From Zygnema cylindricum (taxonomy: Eukaryota > Streptophyta > Zygnematophyceae > Zygnematales > Zygnemataceae), in assembly GCA_037447655.1 (NCBI GenBank), contig JBBHKE010001775.1, positions 1 to 61,504 of the forward strand: a stretch of DNA of 61,504 nt. The letters run 5' to 3'. The position numbers and the translations under genes were made by a program. The notes beneath the pieces are model-generated. The model was not told the DNA's origin and searched no databases. It worked only from the letters and a program-made list of their open reading frames with translations. Positions 48,039-60,289 of this stretch are shown here, piece after piece. Numbering within the stretch: position 1 is the stretch's first letter; each line of letters opens with the position of its first letter.

Positions 48039-49123
48039 TCCCCCCCTCTTTCTTTTCTTTCTCTGGCTGACTTGCATTTCCCTACATTTTCTCTCATTTT
48101 CTCTTCCATTTTTCCAGTCATCCTCTCCATGGTTCCCTCTTCTCTTTCTAATCACTCTTTTTTTATCAATTTCTCCTCCTCTTCTTTTCCTTCTCTTTTC
48201 CTCTTTTATATTTATACAGCTCCTCTCTCTTTTGCTGGCTATCTTCCAGTATCTCCCTCCCTCTCCAACTCTTTTTTTGTTCTCCTTTTCTCAAACTCCA
48301 ATACCTTTTTTATCCCCTTTTTATCCTTTTTTTATCCTTTTTTTTCTCTTGTTCTCCCTTTTCCCTTTTTTTTTTACCTTTTATTTACAGAAATGGTTTT
48401 ATCCAATAATCCCTTAACAACCTTCCGTTCAGATATCATCCTCAAAACATTTCTCGGGCAGCTTCCATCCTCCAGGTACAAAAAAAGAAAAAGAAAAAGA
48501 AAAAGAAAAAGAAATGAAAAAGAAAAAGAAAAAGGAAAAGGAGAAGGAAAAGGAAAAGAAAAAGGAACAGGAAAAGGAAAAGGAAGAGAAAAAGAAAACG
48601 GAAGAGAAAACGGAAACGGAAAAGAAAAAGGAAAAGGAGAAGGAAAACGAAAACGAAAAAGAAAAGTAAAAGAAAAAAGAAAAAGAAGAAGGAAAAGGAA
48701 AAAAAAAAGGAAAAGGAAAAGGAAACAAATGTGTATGTATATATATATTTTGTATGCATAATTGACATGTAAAATAAAAATATGGGGCGTCTACTTCAAT
48801 CCTATTTCGCTCTAATACCCCAATACAAGTGCACTTCTGGTGTATCGATTCAGTTTTTTTGAAGAGTTTTTTTGAAGTTATATTTTTATATGATGAGTGT
48901 TCTTTTTTTTTCCCCTCATCTTTCTGGAATGAGTATTATTTTCCTGTTCCATGTCAGTTTTTGGAGTTAAAAGGGTAAAATGGTAAAGTGGACTAACATC
49001 AATTTAAAGTCATCATCTGTTTTTTTTTTTTTCTGTTTGTCTTTTTCAGAGTGGAGCTCTCCTGAATCGCAAGTTTGAGCCTTATGAGGCCCACATTCCG
49101 TACCTCCTTCAACTTATGGTGTG

Positions 49124-49159
<36 letters not shown>

Positions 49160-52100
49160 CCTCTTTCTCTCCCCCTGAAGAAAATGACCAGTAAACGAAA
49201 ATGTCTCGTCAGAATCCACACTAAGTTTGGTGAGGCGAGCAGCCAGAAACTGTGTTGGGAACATGTTTGGATGGGAATTTTGAAAGCGGTTGAAGTTATA
49301 AAATAGAACTGAAATTAGTGTGTGTTAGAATCCTTGAAAGGAACACACCGTAAATCGCTTAAAATCATAAATTATTAGCGTTAATAAGACTACTTACTTC
49401 AGTCCCGTTCTTTTTTGGCCTCTTAACATAAGATATCGTACATAATACAACTTGGTATTTTTTTTTTAAATAGTGTGTCCACAATGGTCAACGCCATTCC
49501 GATCAAAAATAGTATTATTAACACGAAAATAGTTCACATACTAATTATTTCTTAACTTTATTAGCGATTCACGCAGCTGTGAATTAATTTTGCAGACAAA
49601 AGACTGTGAACTCATCGCTGTTTCTTTCTTCTTTTGGTTCTTTTTTGGTTTTTTCTTCGTTTCTGAAACCTTTTAGGTGGATTATAACCTTTCAGGAATG
49701 TCTCACGTACGTCTTTCTAAAGTCAAATTTCGATCTCCTCTTCCACAAAAACTTCACAACAAAACTTCTCTTTTGGAAATCGTAAAACGTTTGGAATTAA
49801 AATTTGGATTTATGGAAAAGTCCGAAGATCCGTCGTCTTTTGCAAGGCCTTCTAAATCACAGGATCTGGAAAGGGAGAGGAGTTTGAGAAAAAATACTGA
49901 GGATACAGAGAGAGTTTTGAGAGTTTTGAAATATGACGAGGAACTTGTTCTGAAGAAAGAGTCGAAGTTTTTTGTTGTTGAAAATGGGGAGAAAGGAGAA
50001 GAGAGGAGAGGAGATGAAAGGTGGAGAGGTGGAGCTTTGGACGTTCAGAGTGAAAACAAAGAGCTTCAAGGAAAGGTTTTTGGTGAGAGGAATTTTGTGG
50101 GGAGGGGAGAGAGGAAGGATGTTGAAGATTCGGGAAAGGGAGAGGATCTTCCTTCTCCTCTTGCAACTCCATCTTTGACAACACAAAAGAGTTCACAAAC
50201 TTCACCCGAAAGCTCTAGTAGTTTGAGGACGGAGAGAAAGGAGGAGAAAGAGAGATTGTCTAATGAGAGTAGTGGTTCACCCCAGGGAACTGAAGAAGAA
50301 AGGAAGGAAAGATGGCATGAGAAGGAGAAGGAGAAGGAGAAGCAAAAGGAGAAGAAGGAAGCAGATCATGGATATCCACAAGTTTGTGTAAGAGGTAGTG
50401 TCTCCCTTCATACAGTTTGGAGGGAAGGAGAGGGAAGGAGAGAATTCAGTTTTGCAAAACAGAGCCTATGTGAGCTTGAAGTGGACGCTTCTGTAGAAGG
50501 TGTGTTCTGTTCCGTTACCGTTGGCTGTTCCGTTGAACGGAAATTAGGCACATGGCCATGCAGTTTTGGTCTGTTGAGAGTGCAAACAGGATCCGTTAAA
50601 TACACAACATGAAAGTCTTCTAGCCACCTGATTTGCAAATTTCTCACATCACCAAAAGAGAAGAAAATAATATGCCGAAAATGGAAAAAAATTAGTAGAG
50701 ACAGTAAACCATAGAATTGTTTGATGTGCCCAGAAGGAAACAGAAAAAAGAACAGAAAAAAAAAAAAAAACAAAAAAGAAAAGAAATGAAAAAAGAATGA
50801 AACAAAAAACACCACGAATCTCCACTTCTGTGCCTACTTCCAAACAAGAAGGACTCTTTCCTTCCTTCCTTGCATTTTTCTAAATTCCAGCTCTTACCCT
50901 TTTATAACTGCATCAGAATATCTGGGTAATAATAGATTTTATTTGCTAAGAAAAAACTAAATGAATGCTCTTTTGCCAGAAATATTGGGGATAATGTACT
51001 CTCTCTCTCTCTCTGTTTCTTTTTCTTTTCCTTGTAAATAGTGGATGTTTGTTGATAAAATTTGCAGATATTTTGAATAGAAGAGATGTGGTGAGTATCC
51101 CTTTGGAGGAGGCAGGAATTGACCGCCAAATGGTTCCCTCCCTCGCCCCAATTTGGGAGGTAAATCTCACGCAAAAAGCTTCTTTACTTTGTTTTGTTGG
51201 TTTTCTTTGTTTGTTCTTATTGCTTTCCTTTCTTTCCTTAGGTATTTTTTCCCTTAAAAACAGACTTCAAGCTGCTATATCAAACCTTAAAACACGTTTC
51301 TTATCTTGTTACGGTTGTTGTTTTTTTGAACCTGGAGCTTTTTGGGTTGGGGATATTTTACAGGATGAGAAGAGGAGGAGTGGTAACCTACCCTCTGTAA
51401 ACAATTTCTCGCAGGAAAGGTCTCTCCCTCTCCCTTCAGGTCATGAAATGGCGATGAGAAAGGCAGTAGATTTACTGGGAGAAGAAGATTTAACAAAACT
51501 GAAGAAATTTGAAGATGGGAAAATTGAGAAAAATGGGGAACGGGGAAAAGGGGAAAGCAAGGAATATGGGGATATAGGAAATGGGGTCGACAGAGAAGGT
51601 ATGTATGGACAAGAAAGAGGGGAAATTGAAAGAGAGAGACTTAATCAGAAAAGGGAGGAAATTGAAGGAGAGAGACTTAATCAAGAGAGAGAGGAGATTG
51701 GAAAAGAGAAACTTAATCAAGAAAGAGGGGAAATTGAAAGCGAGAGACTGAATGGAAAACAGGACAAAATTTCAGTGACAAAAAGACTTCAGTCACCACC
51801 GGAAATCGGTAAAAAAGAGAGAGAAGCTCAGGAGAGGCAACCGGAAAAAGGTCTTTTACCTTTAAAATTAAATGAAAAAAGTAAAAACCAACAATTTATC
51901 GGGACCAGTTTGTATTCAGATAATTCACGACCTGAAAGTGATAGTCATGAGTTAAAAAGACAGGAAGCCCAACAGATTTCTTTTGAAAGGAAGGACGGGA
52001 ATTCGGAAAGCTCTCCTTTACAGACACCGTTGTCTATCCACAAGAAGAAAAAATCTCTTATGTTTTCACATAAAGATAATTTACTTGAGTTATCTCAACC

Positions 52101-55100
52101 AGCAAACAGTTTTTTTGAAAGTAGTCAAGAATATGTTCCTGGAAGTCCAAAAAACGAGCTTTTGGGAATGGGGGTAATGGATAAAGTAGAGGAAGGAACA
52201 AAGGAGGGAGAGGTTGGTTTGAACGATCGAGTCGAAGGACCCAATGAGGAGAAGGAGAAGGGGAAGGGGGAGGAGGAGGAGGAGGCAGAGGGAGAGGAAG
52301 AGGAATTGGTCGATGCCAATATTCTCAGTCAAATGTCACAGGAAAATATATCCAGTCAGGTATGAATCAGAAACAAAAAAAACAAACAAACAAAAAAGAA
52401 AGAAACGTTTTCAGCACCAATGTGAGAAGATCTGCCAATCAGTAAGCCGATTTATTTCTTACAAGATAATGAAGATGTGATTTAAAATAGAATAGAAAAG
52501 GCAAACAACACCTTCTTAAGATGCAAACAAAGATGAGATCTCAAATTTAAGACAGACGAATTTTAGAATCATGTTTAAACTGAGTTTCTTCAAATTTAGT
52601 TTCAAAATATCATCACTTTATTCCATTTGTTAGAACTTAAACTAAGTCTGGTAGTATAAATTGCTAACTATTTTTTTGATGTATCATATAAGATAATCCA
52701 CTCTAATTAGTATGGATCACTGCATTACTTCGTTTTTTTAAACAATGGTGATTTTCATGTTGTTGTATAAGTCAAAATTTATAATTTGACAGTATGAAAT
52801 TGTTCTTTGCACAAAACATATAGTCAATTTTGGACCACTCATTTCGTACATGAAATAGTGTGGATTGAAGAGACCTTAATTAGACTACAATTATTCAACT
52901 GGTGGGAGGCTGGAAAACAAAAGCAAGAACAGAAGAGAAAAAGAATAGATGAGAAACAGAAAGGATAACGGGAGAGAATAAACATAAAGGTGAAAAGGAA
53001 GGATAACAGAGAAGAAAATGAAAAATGAGGAAAGATCCAATCAATGGTTTCCATCACAGGTGGGAGAGAAGGAGGAGCGAGAACTTCTGGAACTTATTCG
53101 TTATCTTGGAGGATCGTCAGAAGGGGGCGAAAGTTTTTTGAAAGAAATTATTGATGAAATAAACGACGGTTTTGCAATCGATAAAATGGATGAAAATGTT
53201 GACGTCGCATCACAAAGAGTAGCCTCCCAACTGACAAAAGAGGGATTGTCCTTAGCTTTTCAAAATTTATTGGGAGAGATCGAGGAAATGACACAGAAAG
53301 AAGTAGAAGATATTCTCGATTCTGTGAGGGAGGAAAAGGAAGGTGACTATGGGGGAGAAGTAGAGGGAGAGGAGGGATTTGAGAAGACAGAAAATGTGAT
53401 TGTTTCGAGATTTCACGAGATAGAAAGTGGTGTTAGACCAGAAGAAAGGTCAGAAATTTTGAAAGAAAGTGAGCAAATTGAGTTCCAGGCGGAGAGAGAG
53501 AGGGACTGGGACGGGGAGAGGGAGAGGGAGAGGGAGAGGGAAAGAGAGAGGGAGAGGATGAGGGAGAGGGAAAGAGAGAGGGAGAGGAAGAGGGAGAGGG
53601 AGAGGGAGAAAATTGATGGCGCAGGTGACGAAACAGATGAGGAGGAGGAGGAGGAGAGGGAAAAAGTGAAATTTTTGGAAGTCGAGTCTGTAGTAGATTT
53701 GGATAAGGGTGAGAGAATGAGCAAACGACAGAAAAATATCGAGGGAAGTAAGGAGAAGGAGGCCCAAAATATTATCAACATTGTAAATGACAACAAGGGC
53801 AAAAAAATTTCTCCGAACAAAAAACAAAAACGTCATTGGGGTCAACTCCCATTGGTCGGAATGTATCGGTTTTCGAAAAATTCCGAGGATCCTGTCAAAA
53901 ATAATGATGGAAAAGGGGCATTAGGGGTAGGATTAAGAGAGGAAATGTCAAATGCGATTCAAGTCACAAAAATAGACTCAAACGGAGAAAATAACAAAAC
54001 GAGGTTAAATTTTAAAGACGAGAGTAGTTTACGGAAAATTGATAACAGGATTAAAGACAAAAAAGACAGTTCAGAAAGTTTGAATAGACTGAGGGAGGGA
54101 GGGATGGAAGATCGATGTGGGGCAGGAGAAGGAATTCATTTGAGAGAGGTTAAGAAAAAAGAAGTTTCTGTGAGAGACTTGATGAGGAGGCAGAGATATA
54201 GACTTCCCAAGAGGAAGACTGCAGGGAAAATTAAAGTGGAAAACTTCGAAAAACCGTTTTTAACGAAACAGCATGAATTGGAGAGAGAGAAAGAAAAGAA
54301 TGGGGAATTAGAAAGAGGAGGACCGGAGGATATGGAAATTGATTGGCCCCAGAAGGAAGAAAGTACTCGTGAGGGACGTGACGTTCAGAAAAATACAAAG
54401 AGAGAGAGGCAAAACAGTGGAGAGAGTGATGAGAAAACTTATGGGAATACTATATTCGGTTCTGGTGACAGTTTAAGGAAAAAAGGGAGTAAAGACGAGG
54501 AGAATTTGCAATCTACTAAGTTTCAAGATTTAACTTTACAGAAAGAAAATATGAACTTGCAAATGGTAACGAGTGATGGGGGAACAGGAGGAGAAAAAAT
54601 GGGAGGAGTGAACGTAAGTAAGGATGTTATAGAAAAAGTTCTTTTTATAGAAACGATTGATGGAGAGAGAGGGAATGAAAGCTCAAAGAAAGTTACAGAG
54701 GAGAAAAATTGTGAGTGGTATGGGAAAATGGTTGAAGGGTCAGAAAAAAAGGATGTTAATAAGTCTCAAAATAGTGTGGAATTGGAAGATTTAGATTTAG
54801 CTTCGGAATTGGGGCTTATTTTGACTCCACAACTTTCAAATTCAACAAACGTTGGTTTAGAGGAGAGGGAGGATCTCGAAATGGAGACAGTGGAACGAAG
54901 AACTTTAATTTCAGAAAGAATAGATTCAATTGTATCGGTTCCGTTAGAAACCGAGGGTGAAAAAGATAGTGGAGTTTTTGTAAATGTAGAAAATATGGAT
55001 AATCAGGAGGATTATTGTCAGCCATTATGTGAAAAAAACATGGAAAATAAAATGGAAGAGGAAGTGGATTTGAAAGTTGAAAAAAAAAAACTTTTGGGTA

Positions 55101-57658
55101 TTCAATGTTGTGTGGAAGGAGATGGTGAATCTTCTAAGAATGTGTTAATAATTGGAGGATTTAGGGATGCTTCTGGTATTCCGGATAGAATAAGAGAAAG
55201 TAATGGAGATAATCGCTTAGAAAAAAAAGGAAGGGAGATAACCAGCAATTCTATAAAAAACCTGGATGCGGGAGAAGAGGAGAGGAAATTGACAGTTTCT
55301 AATATTGAACTTTTAAAACTAACTCCACAGACTCCTGTAGGAATAAATGAAAAAAACGACGAGAGAGAGGGAAGGAGAAAGGAAACAACTTGTGTATCTG
55401 AAAAAAGAGAGAATCGACTAACAACAATCCAAAAACTTGATGATTTGGCTGAAAAATCAAATAAGCAGGTAGCTGTGGACCATCATAATCTTCCTAAAAT
55501 TCCTCCAATTCATGGAAGCTCTAAATTGACAACCTTAATGTTTCACAAACCTCCTCCAAATCGACAATCGGTGCTAGAAAGTTGGAAAGACTATGGACTA
55601 CACCCTGTTGATTGGGGAAAACCTTTTTACGGTGACTCAAAAGATGTTTCAGAGAGACCTATTGTGTTTGGAGGAATGGAATTCAATGGTATGTCTTTCA
55701 GTACCTAAACGGAAAGCTTTTTGGAATGCAGATGGGAGAAGTAGTAATAATAATGATGTCTGTTAACATAGATTACTCAGAAGGATGGATAACACGGCTT
55801 CAAATGGATTCCGTTTAATTTATATTGAATCATATCGTATCATATCTTATCGTTCCGTGTCCTATCATATCGTTTTTCATTGTAAACTTTTTACACGTCA
55901 CATTGTATTTTATTGTTATTTACTGTTCCTTTTTGTACATACCTTATCATATACTGTCTTTTACTGTACCGTGTTGTACTGTCCTGTGTGTACTGTATTG
56001 TACTGTAATGTATCACATTGCATCATAATCATAATGTATCTTATTGTTAAGAATCAAAGTGTATTATCATAATCTTGAAGAGAAAAATACGACTGCCCAC
56101 CTGAAAAACACTTTAACAAAAAAGCAAAAATGCAAAAAGCAAAAAAAGCAAAAAAGCAAAAAAGCAAAAAAGCAAAAAGAAGGAAAAGAAGGGGAAAGCA
56201 CTTGGTCTGAATTTTTACCAAAGTCTTGTTTTGGATTTCAGTGCGTTCCAGAGAGCCGCGGGATCTTCCTCCAATTACATTTGGGCGAGAGGGAGAGAAG
56301 TCAGCTTTCTTTGAAATTCAACAAGGGAAGACAGGAAGGAGAGGGAGTATCTATGGGTCCTCAAGCATTACACCTGAGAATTGTCAAATTCTTCCATTAC
56401 ATTATTGTCCTCGAGGTTCATTCTTATTCCCTCTCTCTCCTGCTTCTCTCCCTCCCTCACGAGCTTCAGTAGTTAAATGGTTGGAGTTAGAAAAATCATT
56501 TGGAAGAAAAGAATCTTCTGAGTTAAGTAAGGATAAGGTGACTTTTAGTATGGATACAAATACTGGGAAATTGGTTCCTTTACAAGTATCAGAAAATGAC
56601 AATTTAAGTCATAAAAGTGAAGGGGAAAATAGGGACACAGAAGAGGATTTTACTTATTTTAGGCCTCCCTCTCCCAAATATAATGAAACTCACATTATTT
56701 CTACCCCTTTAGTTCTCTCCTCTGACCGTTATTCTACTCCTAAGGTTTCCTCTTTGGAGAAACATAATACAGATAACTTTTCACCAATCAACTTTCAATC
56801 TATAAGTCAACTCTCATCATCACAAACATCGAAAAATAGTCCACAACAGTTTCAAAAAATGGGTACAAATAGGGCAATTGCACACGATTCTCTTCCTCCT
56901 TCAGAAAGTAAGGTCCCTTCAGAGAGGAGGAGAGACTCTCCTTTCCTCTCTATGCCTCCCCCTCTACCTCGTCCCCCTAGGAAAGCTAACACTTCAGTTA
57001 ACACTATTTCTGGTATTGACAAAACATCTGATTTTATTGCAATGGAGACAATGGAGGTGGAAAAAAATAAAAACCTCGTCCAATCAAATTCTATCTCGAC
57101 TGTTGAAAAAACTTGTGAAGAAAAAAAAAGTGAAACCGATTCACTTCCGGAAAAAACGAAAACCTTAGAATTGAATATTTCTGCGGCAACTTTTCAAAAA
57201 GGTTTTCCGATGGATAACAGACAAATAAAATTGGGAGCTGAAAAATTCAAAGAAAGACAATGGAAAGATATTTCACAAATTACTCCTCCTTCTCCGGCTA
57301 AAGTCCAGGCGACTCCTGTCAGTCAGTTAGGATTCCGTGACTCGAAAAACGGAACAAAGGAAGGACAACAACTGACTGTCATGAGTTTGGAGGTAAGTCA
57401 TCTTTTCAGTACTCTAAAAGGTCTCCTTTAGGTTTCTATAAATTTCTCCTCTTGGGTTTTTGCAATCTCTTTTTAACTTCTTTGGTTTCATTTTTACTGG
57501 TTGGTTGCAGTAGGTTAAGCCGGAGGAGATATCTTATCTTGTCTTTTTCAGAGATATATTGCAAAGTTTTGTGTGCTTGATTTTTATTCTTTTTGAAAGA
57601 TGTAGTTGTTGTTGTTGATACACTTTTCTATGGTACTGTGTTTTTTTAAGATCAGGCC

Positions 57659-57706
<48 letters not shown>

Positions 57707-59847
57707 CTCTCTCCCCCTCTCTCTCCCTCCCTCCCTCCCCTCCCTCCCGCCTCACCTCCCTCCCTCCCTCAATCTATAGGCTCTATGCCAATGCTTTTTT
57801 TCCATTTCCACCACCATTGCTGTGGTATTGGGTTTAATAAACAGTTGTATTGATCCGATTTAAAATAACTGATTTGATTTAAATGACTTGTAAACTAGAT
57901 GTGGGAGGATTTTTTATGAATACAACCAAATTACATGTCCTCTATTTTTTTTCTCCTTTTGAATTGTTTATCTTTTTTTGTCAGATTCACTCGTCATCTC
58001 GAGGGGACCTTCGTCCCGATCCTCGGTACGATTCGGTGGGATTTGCCATTATCTGTCTAAATGATGACACGTGGCAACTTGAGAGTGTGCCACATCAGCA
58101 AACCGGAGGAATCTCGTCGGTTTTGCTATTAGTGGAGTCGTCCTCAGAAAAGACAAGGTGAGGTGGGAGAAAGTTTTCAAATTTTTTAATGAAAGTTAAT
58201 AGAAGTGTCACCGTGGTATAAAGTTGAACTGTTTGTACAAAATGGCAGTGCACCACTAATAGTGTGGATTGATTTAGGACGTTTGCAATTTATGTTAGCA
58301 ATTTTAAACCCATATTTGAATTTATTTTTGCATAACTACGATTGTTGAACTCTTACCTAAGGTTGTGTAGTGAAAAAAAATAGTTGTAAAAAATGTGGAT
58401 CGCACTAAAGGTAAGAGTTACGCTGAACTATTACTAAACATATATTATTATACAAGTCAAATTTATTTTTTGCGAGTAGAAATCATTCTGAAACGAATTC
58501 ACGAATAAAAGAAAACTAGTTGTCACCGTTCCGTTTTTTAAAATGTGTGACTTTTGTCATAGTTTAAAGTTAACTGATTAGGTTTTTTGACATGTTCGAA
58601 ACGTTGGTCAGGCTGAAATTTTGTTTAAGAATTTAATTACCAATAGGTGACGATAGTCTCTTTATCACAAAAACAGAAACGGTTTGCGTTTCTTTTTTCA
58701 TTTTGTTTGAAGATGTTTTAGAAATTGAAAATGGATAAACATTAAAATAAATGATTATTCTACAAAAGTAGTACTTCGAGTTTTGCGAATAAACAAAACA
58801 TGTACAAATTTGACTATTAATTGATCAAATGTGACGACTTGGAAATTTTACGAAAATACCCTTCAACGTCTGTAAAATCCAACTACTAAACCGTATTTTA
58901 GACCAACTTTTTTTTTGTTTTTTTGGCTTTTCAGGAAGAACATTGATGGCTTAAAAGATTGTCTCATTATCAAAGTTTCGTCAGAAATTGCTCTTTTTGA
59001 ATGTTTAATCTCATTTGTCCAGACTATTGATCCCGATATTTTAGTTGGTTGGGAAGTCCAAGGAGCTTCTCTCGGATATTTGGCCGAGAGGGCGGCTGAA
59101 TTGGGTATCAGTTTATTAAAACTTTTTTCAAGAATTCGAGTTTCTACACAAGAAAATGGAAATAAGTGTACTGGAAATCAGAGTGAGGAAGGCGTAATAG
59201 GAAGGTTTATGAGTAATACAGAATGTGGAGTAGTGAGTAAGGTAGTGACGGAGGAGGAGGAGGAGGAGGAGAGAGAGAGAAACAGTAAGCACGGAAACGG
59301 AGAGGAGAGACTATTTGAAAGACATAGAGTGATAGAAAAGGAGAGAGAGAGTGAGGAGAGAGACGAAAATCAAGAGAAAAACTTGGAGAGAGGGAGAAAC
59401 TTACACTCAGAAAATCCGAATTTAACACTTCCTCCTCTTCCTCCTCCTCCACCTTCTCATCCTCGCCCTCCTCCTCCTTCTCCTCCTCCTCCTCCTCCTC
59501 CTCCTCCATCTCTTCCCTCTCGCTCACCTTTTCCTTTGGAAGTGATAGGACTAAAGGATGAGATAGTGGAAGATGAATGGGGAAGGACTCAAGGGAGTGG
59601 GTTACATATTACGGGAAGAATAGTTTTAAACCTTTGGAGAGTTATGAAGGGAGAGATAAAACTTCCGATTTATACTTTGGAGGCAGTTTCTGAGGCGGTT
59701 TTAAAACGTCGCATCACACGGTTTCCGTGGAGTCAGTTGACCGTTTGGTTTTTGGGAAAAGGACAAAAGAACGCCAGGTGGCGAACAATCGGGTATTGGC
59801 TCGAAAGGGCAAAATTGAATTTGGAAATTATGGAGCAATTGGATCTG
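42045..59847 (+). CDS. REV3: DNA polymerase zeta catalytic subunit REV3, N-terminal 2444 residues (continues past the window)
   Basis: Exons: 42045-42177, 44504-44586, 46702-46759, 47325-47493, 48433-48475, 49050-49118, 49677-50499, 51068-51159, 51364-52359, 53060-55688, 56242-57392, 57985-58157, 58935-59847. All phases agree. The N-terminal family-B domain is clear: DYYMAPPIPGIDVCY, VRIFGATPVGQKTCLHLH, FVRKLGIALEK, GALLNRKFEPYEAHIPYLLQ, VDYNLSGMSHVRLSKVKFR. SLCELEVDASVEDILN and LAPIWE follow, then a long charged linker (about 495-2080). The exonuclease-like region begins IHSSSRGDLRPDPR, then DPDILVGWEVQGASLGYLAERAAELG, and ends GRIVLNLWR...YTLEAVSEAVL...RAKLNLEIMEQLDL. REV3 extends mismatched or lesion-bypassed ends with REV7. 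The ATG has a good context (cagccATGGc). The polymerase palm/fingers and C-terminal metal site would follow the donor GTGAGT at 59848. Confidence 0.95.
46003..46210. repeat. AAGTACAATT / AAGTAGATT minisatellite in REV3 intron 2
   Basis: About 20 degenerate units of 9-10 bp (AAGTACAATT, AAGTAGATT, AAGTATATT) in tandem. Confidence 0.8.
47541..47810. repeat. (GGGGA)n / GGGAGA polypurine satellite in REV3 intron 4
   Basis: About 270 bp of GGGGA and GGGAGA units begins some 50 bp after the exon 4 donor. The regular runs of four G could form G-quadruplexes on the transcript strand. Open frames over it (Gly/Glu/Arg repeats) are artefacts. Confidence 0.9.
47963..48037. repeat. (CT)n followed by (CG)n in REV3 intron 4
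   Basis: About 31 CT units lead into CGCGCGCGCGC. A perfect microsatellite next to a Z-DNA-prone alternating CG run. Confidence 0.9.
48478..48730. repeat. polypurine (AAAAAG/GGAAAA) tract at start of REV3 intron 5
   Basis: Begins right after the exon 5 donor (GTACAAAAAAAG) and continues as A/G-only sequence for about 250 bp. Lys/Arg/Glu and Phe/Ser reading frames here are artefacts. Confidence 0.88.
49121..49170. repeat. (TC)n microsatellite just after REV3 exon 6 donor
   Basis: About 14 TC units follow the donor GTGTGAATC within a few bases and pass into C-rich sequence. Confidence 0.85.
51160..51363 (+). other. in-frame, stop-free REV3 intron (exitron-like)
   Basis: Donor GTAAAT after LAPIWE and acceptor TTTTACAG before DEKRRSG. 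The intron is 204 nt, a multiple of three, has no stop in the exon frame, and would add 68 residues including a strongly hydrophobic stretch (LLCFVGFLCLFLLLSFLSLG). Splicing it out restores a typical REV3 junction, so I treat it as an intron. Confidence 0.7.
53507..53610 (+). repeat. GAGAGG repeat inside REV3 exon 9 encoding Arg-Glu
   Basis: A GAGAGGGAGAGG tract translates to about 30 residues of alternating Arg/Glu around residues 972-1006. It is the exonic counterpart of the intronic purine microsatellites. Confidence 0.85.
55800..56190. repeat. simple repeats in REV3 intron 9
   Basis: Degenerate ATCGTATC/ATCATATC words (55825-55880), TACTGT words (55950-56015) and AAAAAGC units (56124-56180). 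Confidence 0.65.
57660..57775. repeat. (TC)n and CCCT-rich tract in REV3 intron 10
   Basis: About 22 TC units followed by TCCCTCCC repeats. Pyrimidine on the coding strand, some 210 bp before the exon 11 acceptor. Confidence 0.85.
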
Positions 59848-60289
59848 GTGAGTCGTCTTCTTTCTTTTTTGTTGTTTTTTCTCTTTTTTTTTGGTTTACT
59901 TTTTTGGTTTTGTGTATGAAAGAGTCAATGTTTTTGGGAACTTGCAAATGGTGGATGTTTAAAGAAAAATAAAGAGGAGAGTGTTTTCAAAAGAAAAGAG
60001 CAGGAGAGGGGAGAAGGGAGAGGGGAGAGAGGAAGGAAGAAATGGAAAAAACGAATGTGAAAATTATGAAGCTGTTCAATTTGGTTTACTTTTGTTTTGT
60101 TTTGTGTTGGGAAAGGGAAAAAGGGAATAAAGAAATAAATTAAGCAAAAATAAAGCTGAATTGGGAAACGATATTTATTTATATTCGGAACGGGAGAAAG
60201 AAAATAAAGAAATAAAAAAAAATTGAATTCGGAAAACGATAGAAAAATTACCTTCTGTAGGGCCAAAATGTTTTGTTTTTGGGGAAGAA
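59848..60289. other. REV3 intron 12, native part
   Basis: Begins GTGAGT and is T-rich, then A/G-rich. No further REV3 exon is seen; the next expected block would lead into the polymerase catalytic motifs. Confidence 0.6.

Noticed and set aside
47252-48768. Long open frames full of Gly/Glu/Arg, Leu/Ser, Lys/Arg or Phe/Ser repeats
   Set aside because: They are translations of simple repeats in REV3 introns 4 and 5; only 47325-47493 and 48433-48475 are real exons.
54769-54787. AATAGTGTGGA inside REV3 exon 9 as a further copy of the intronic motif
   Set aside because: It lies in coding sequence and lacks the palindromic partner; probably chance.
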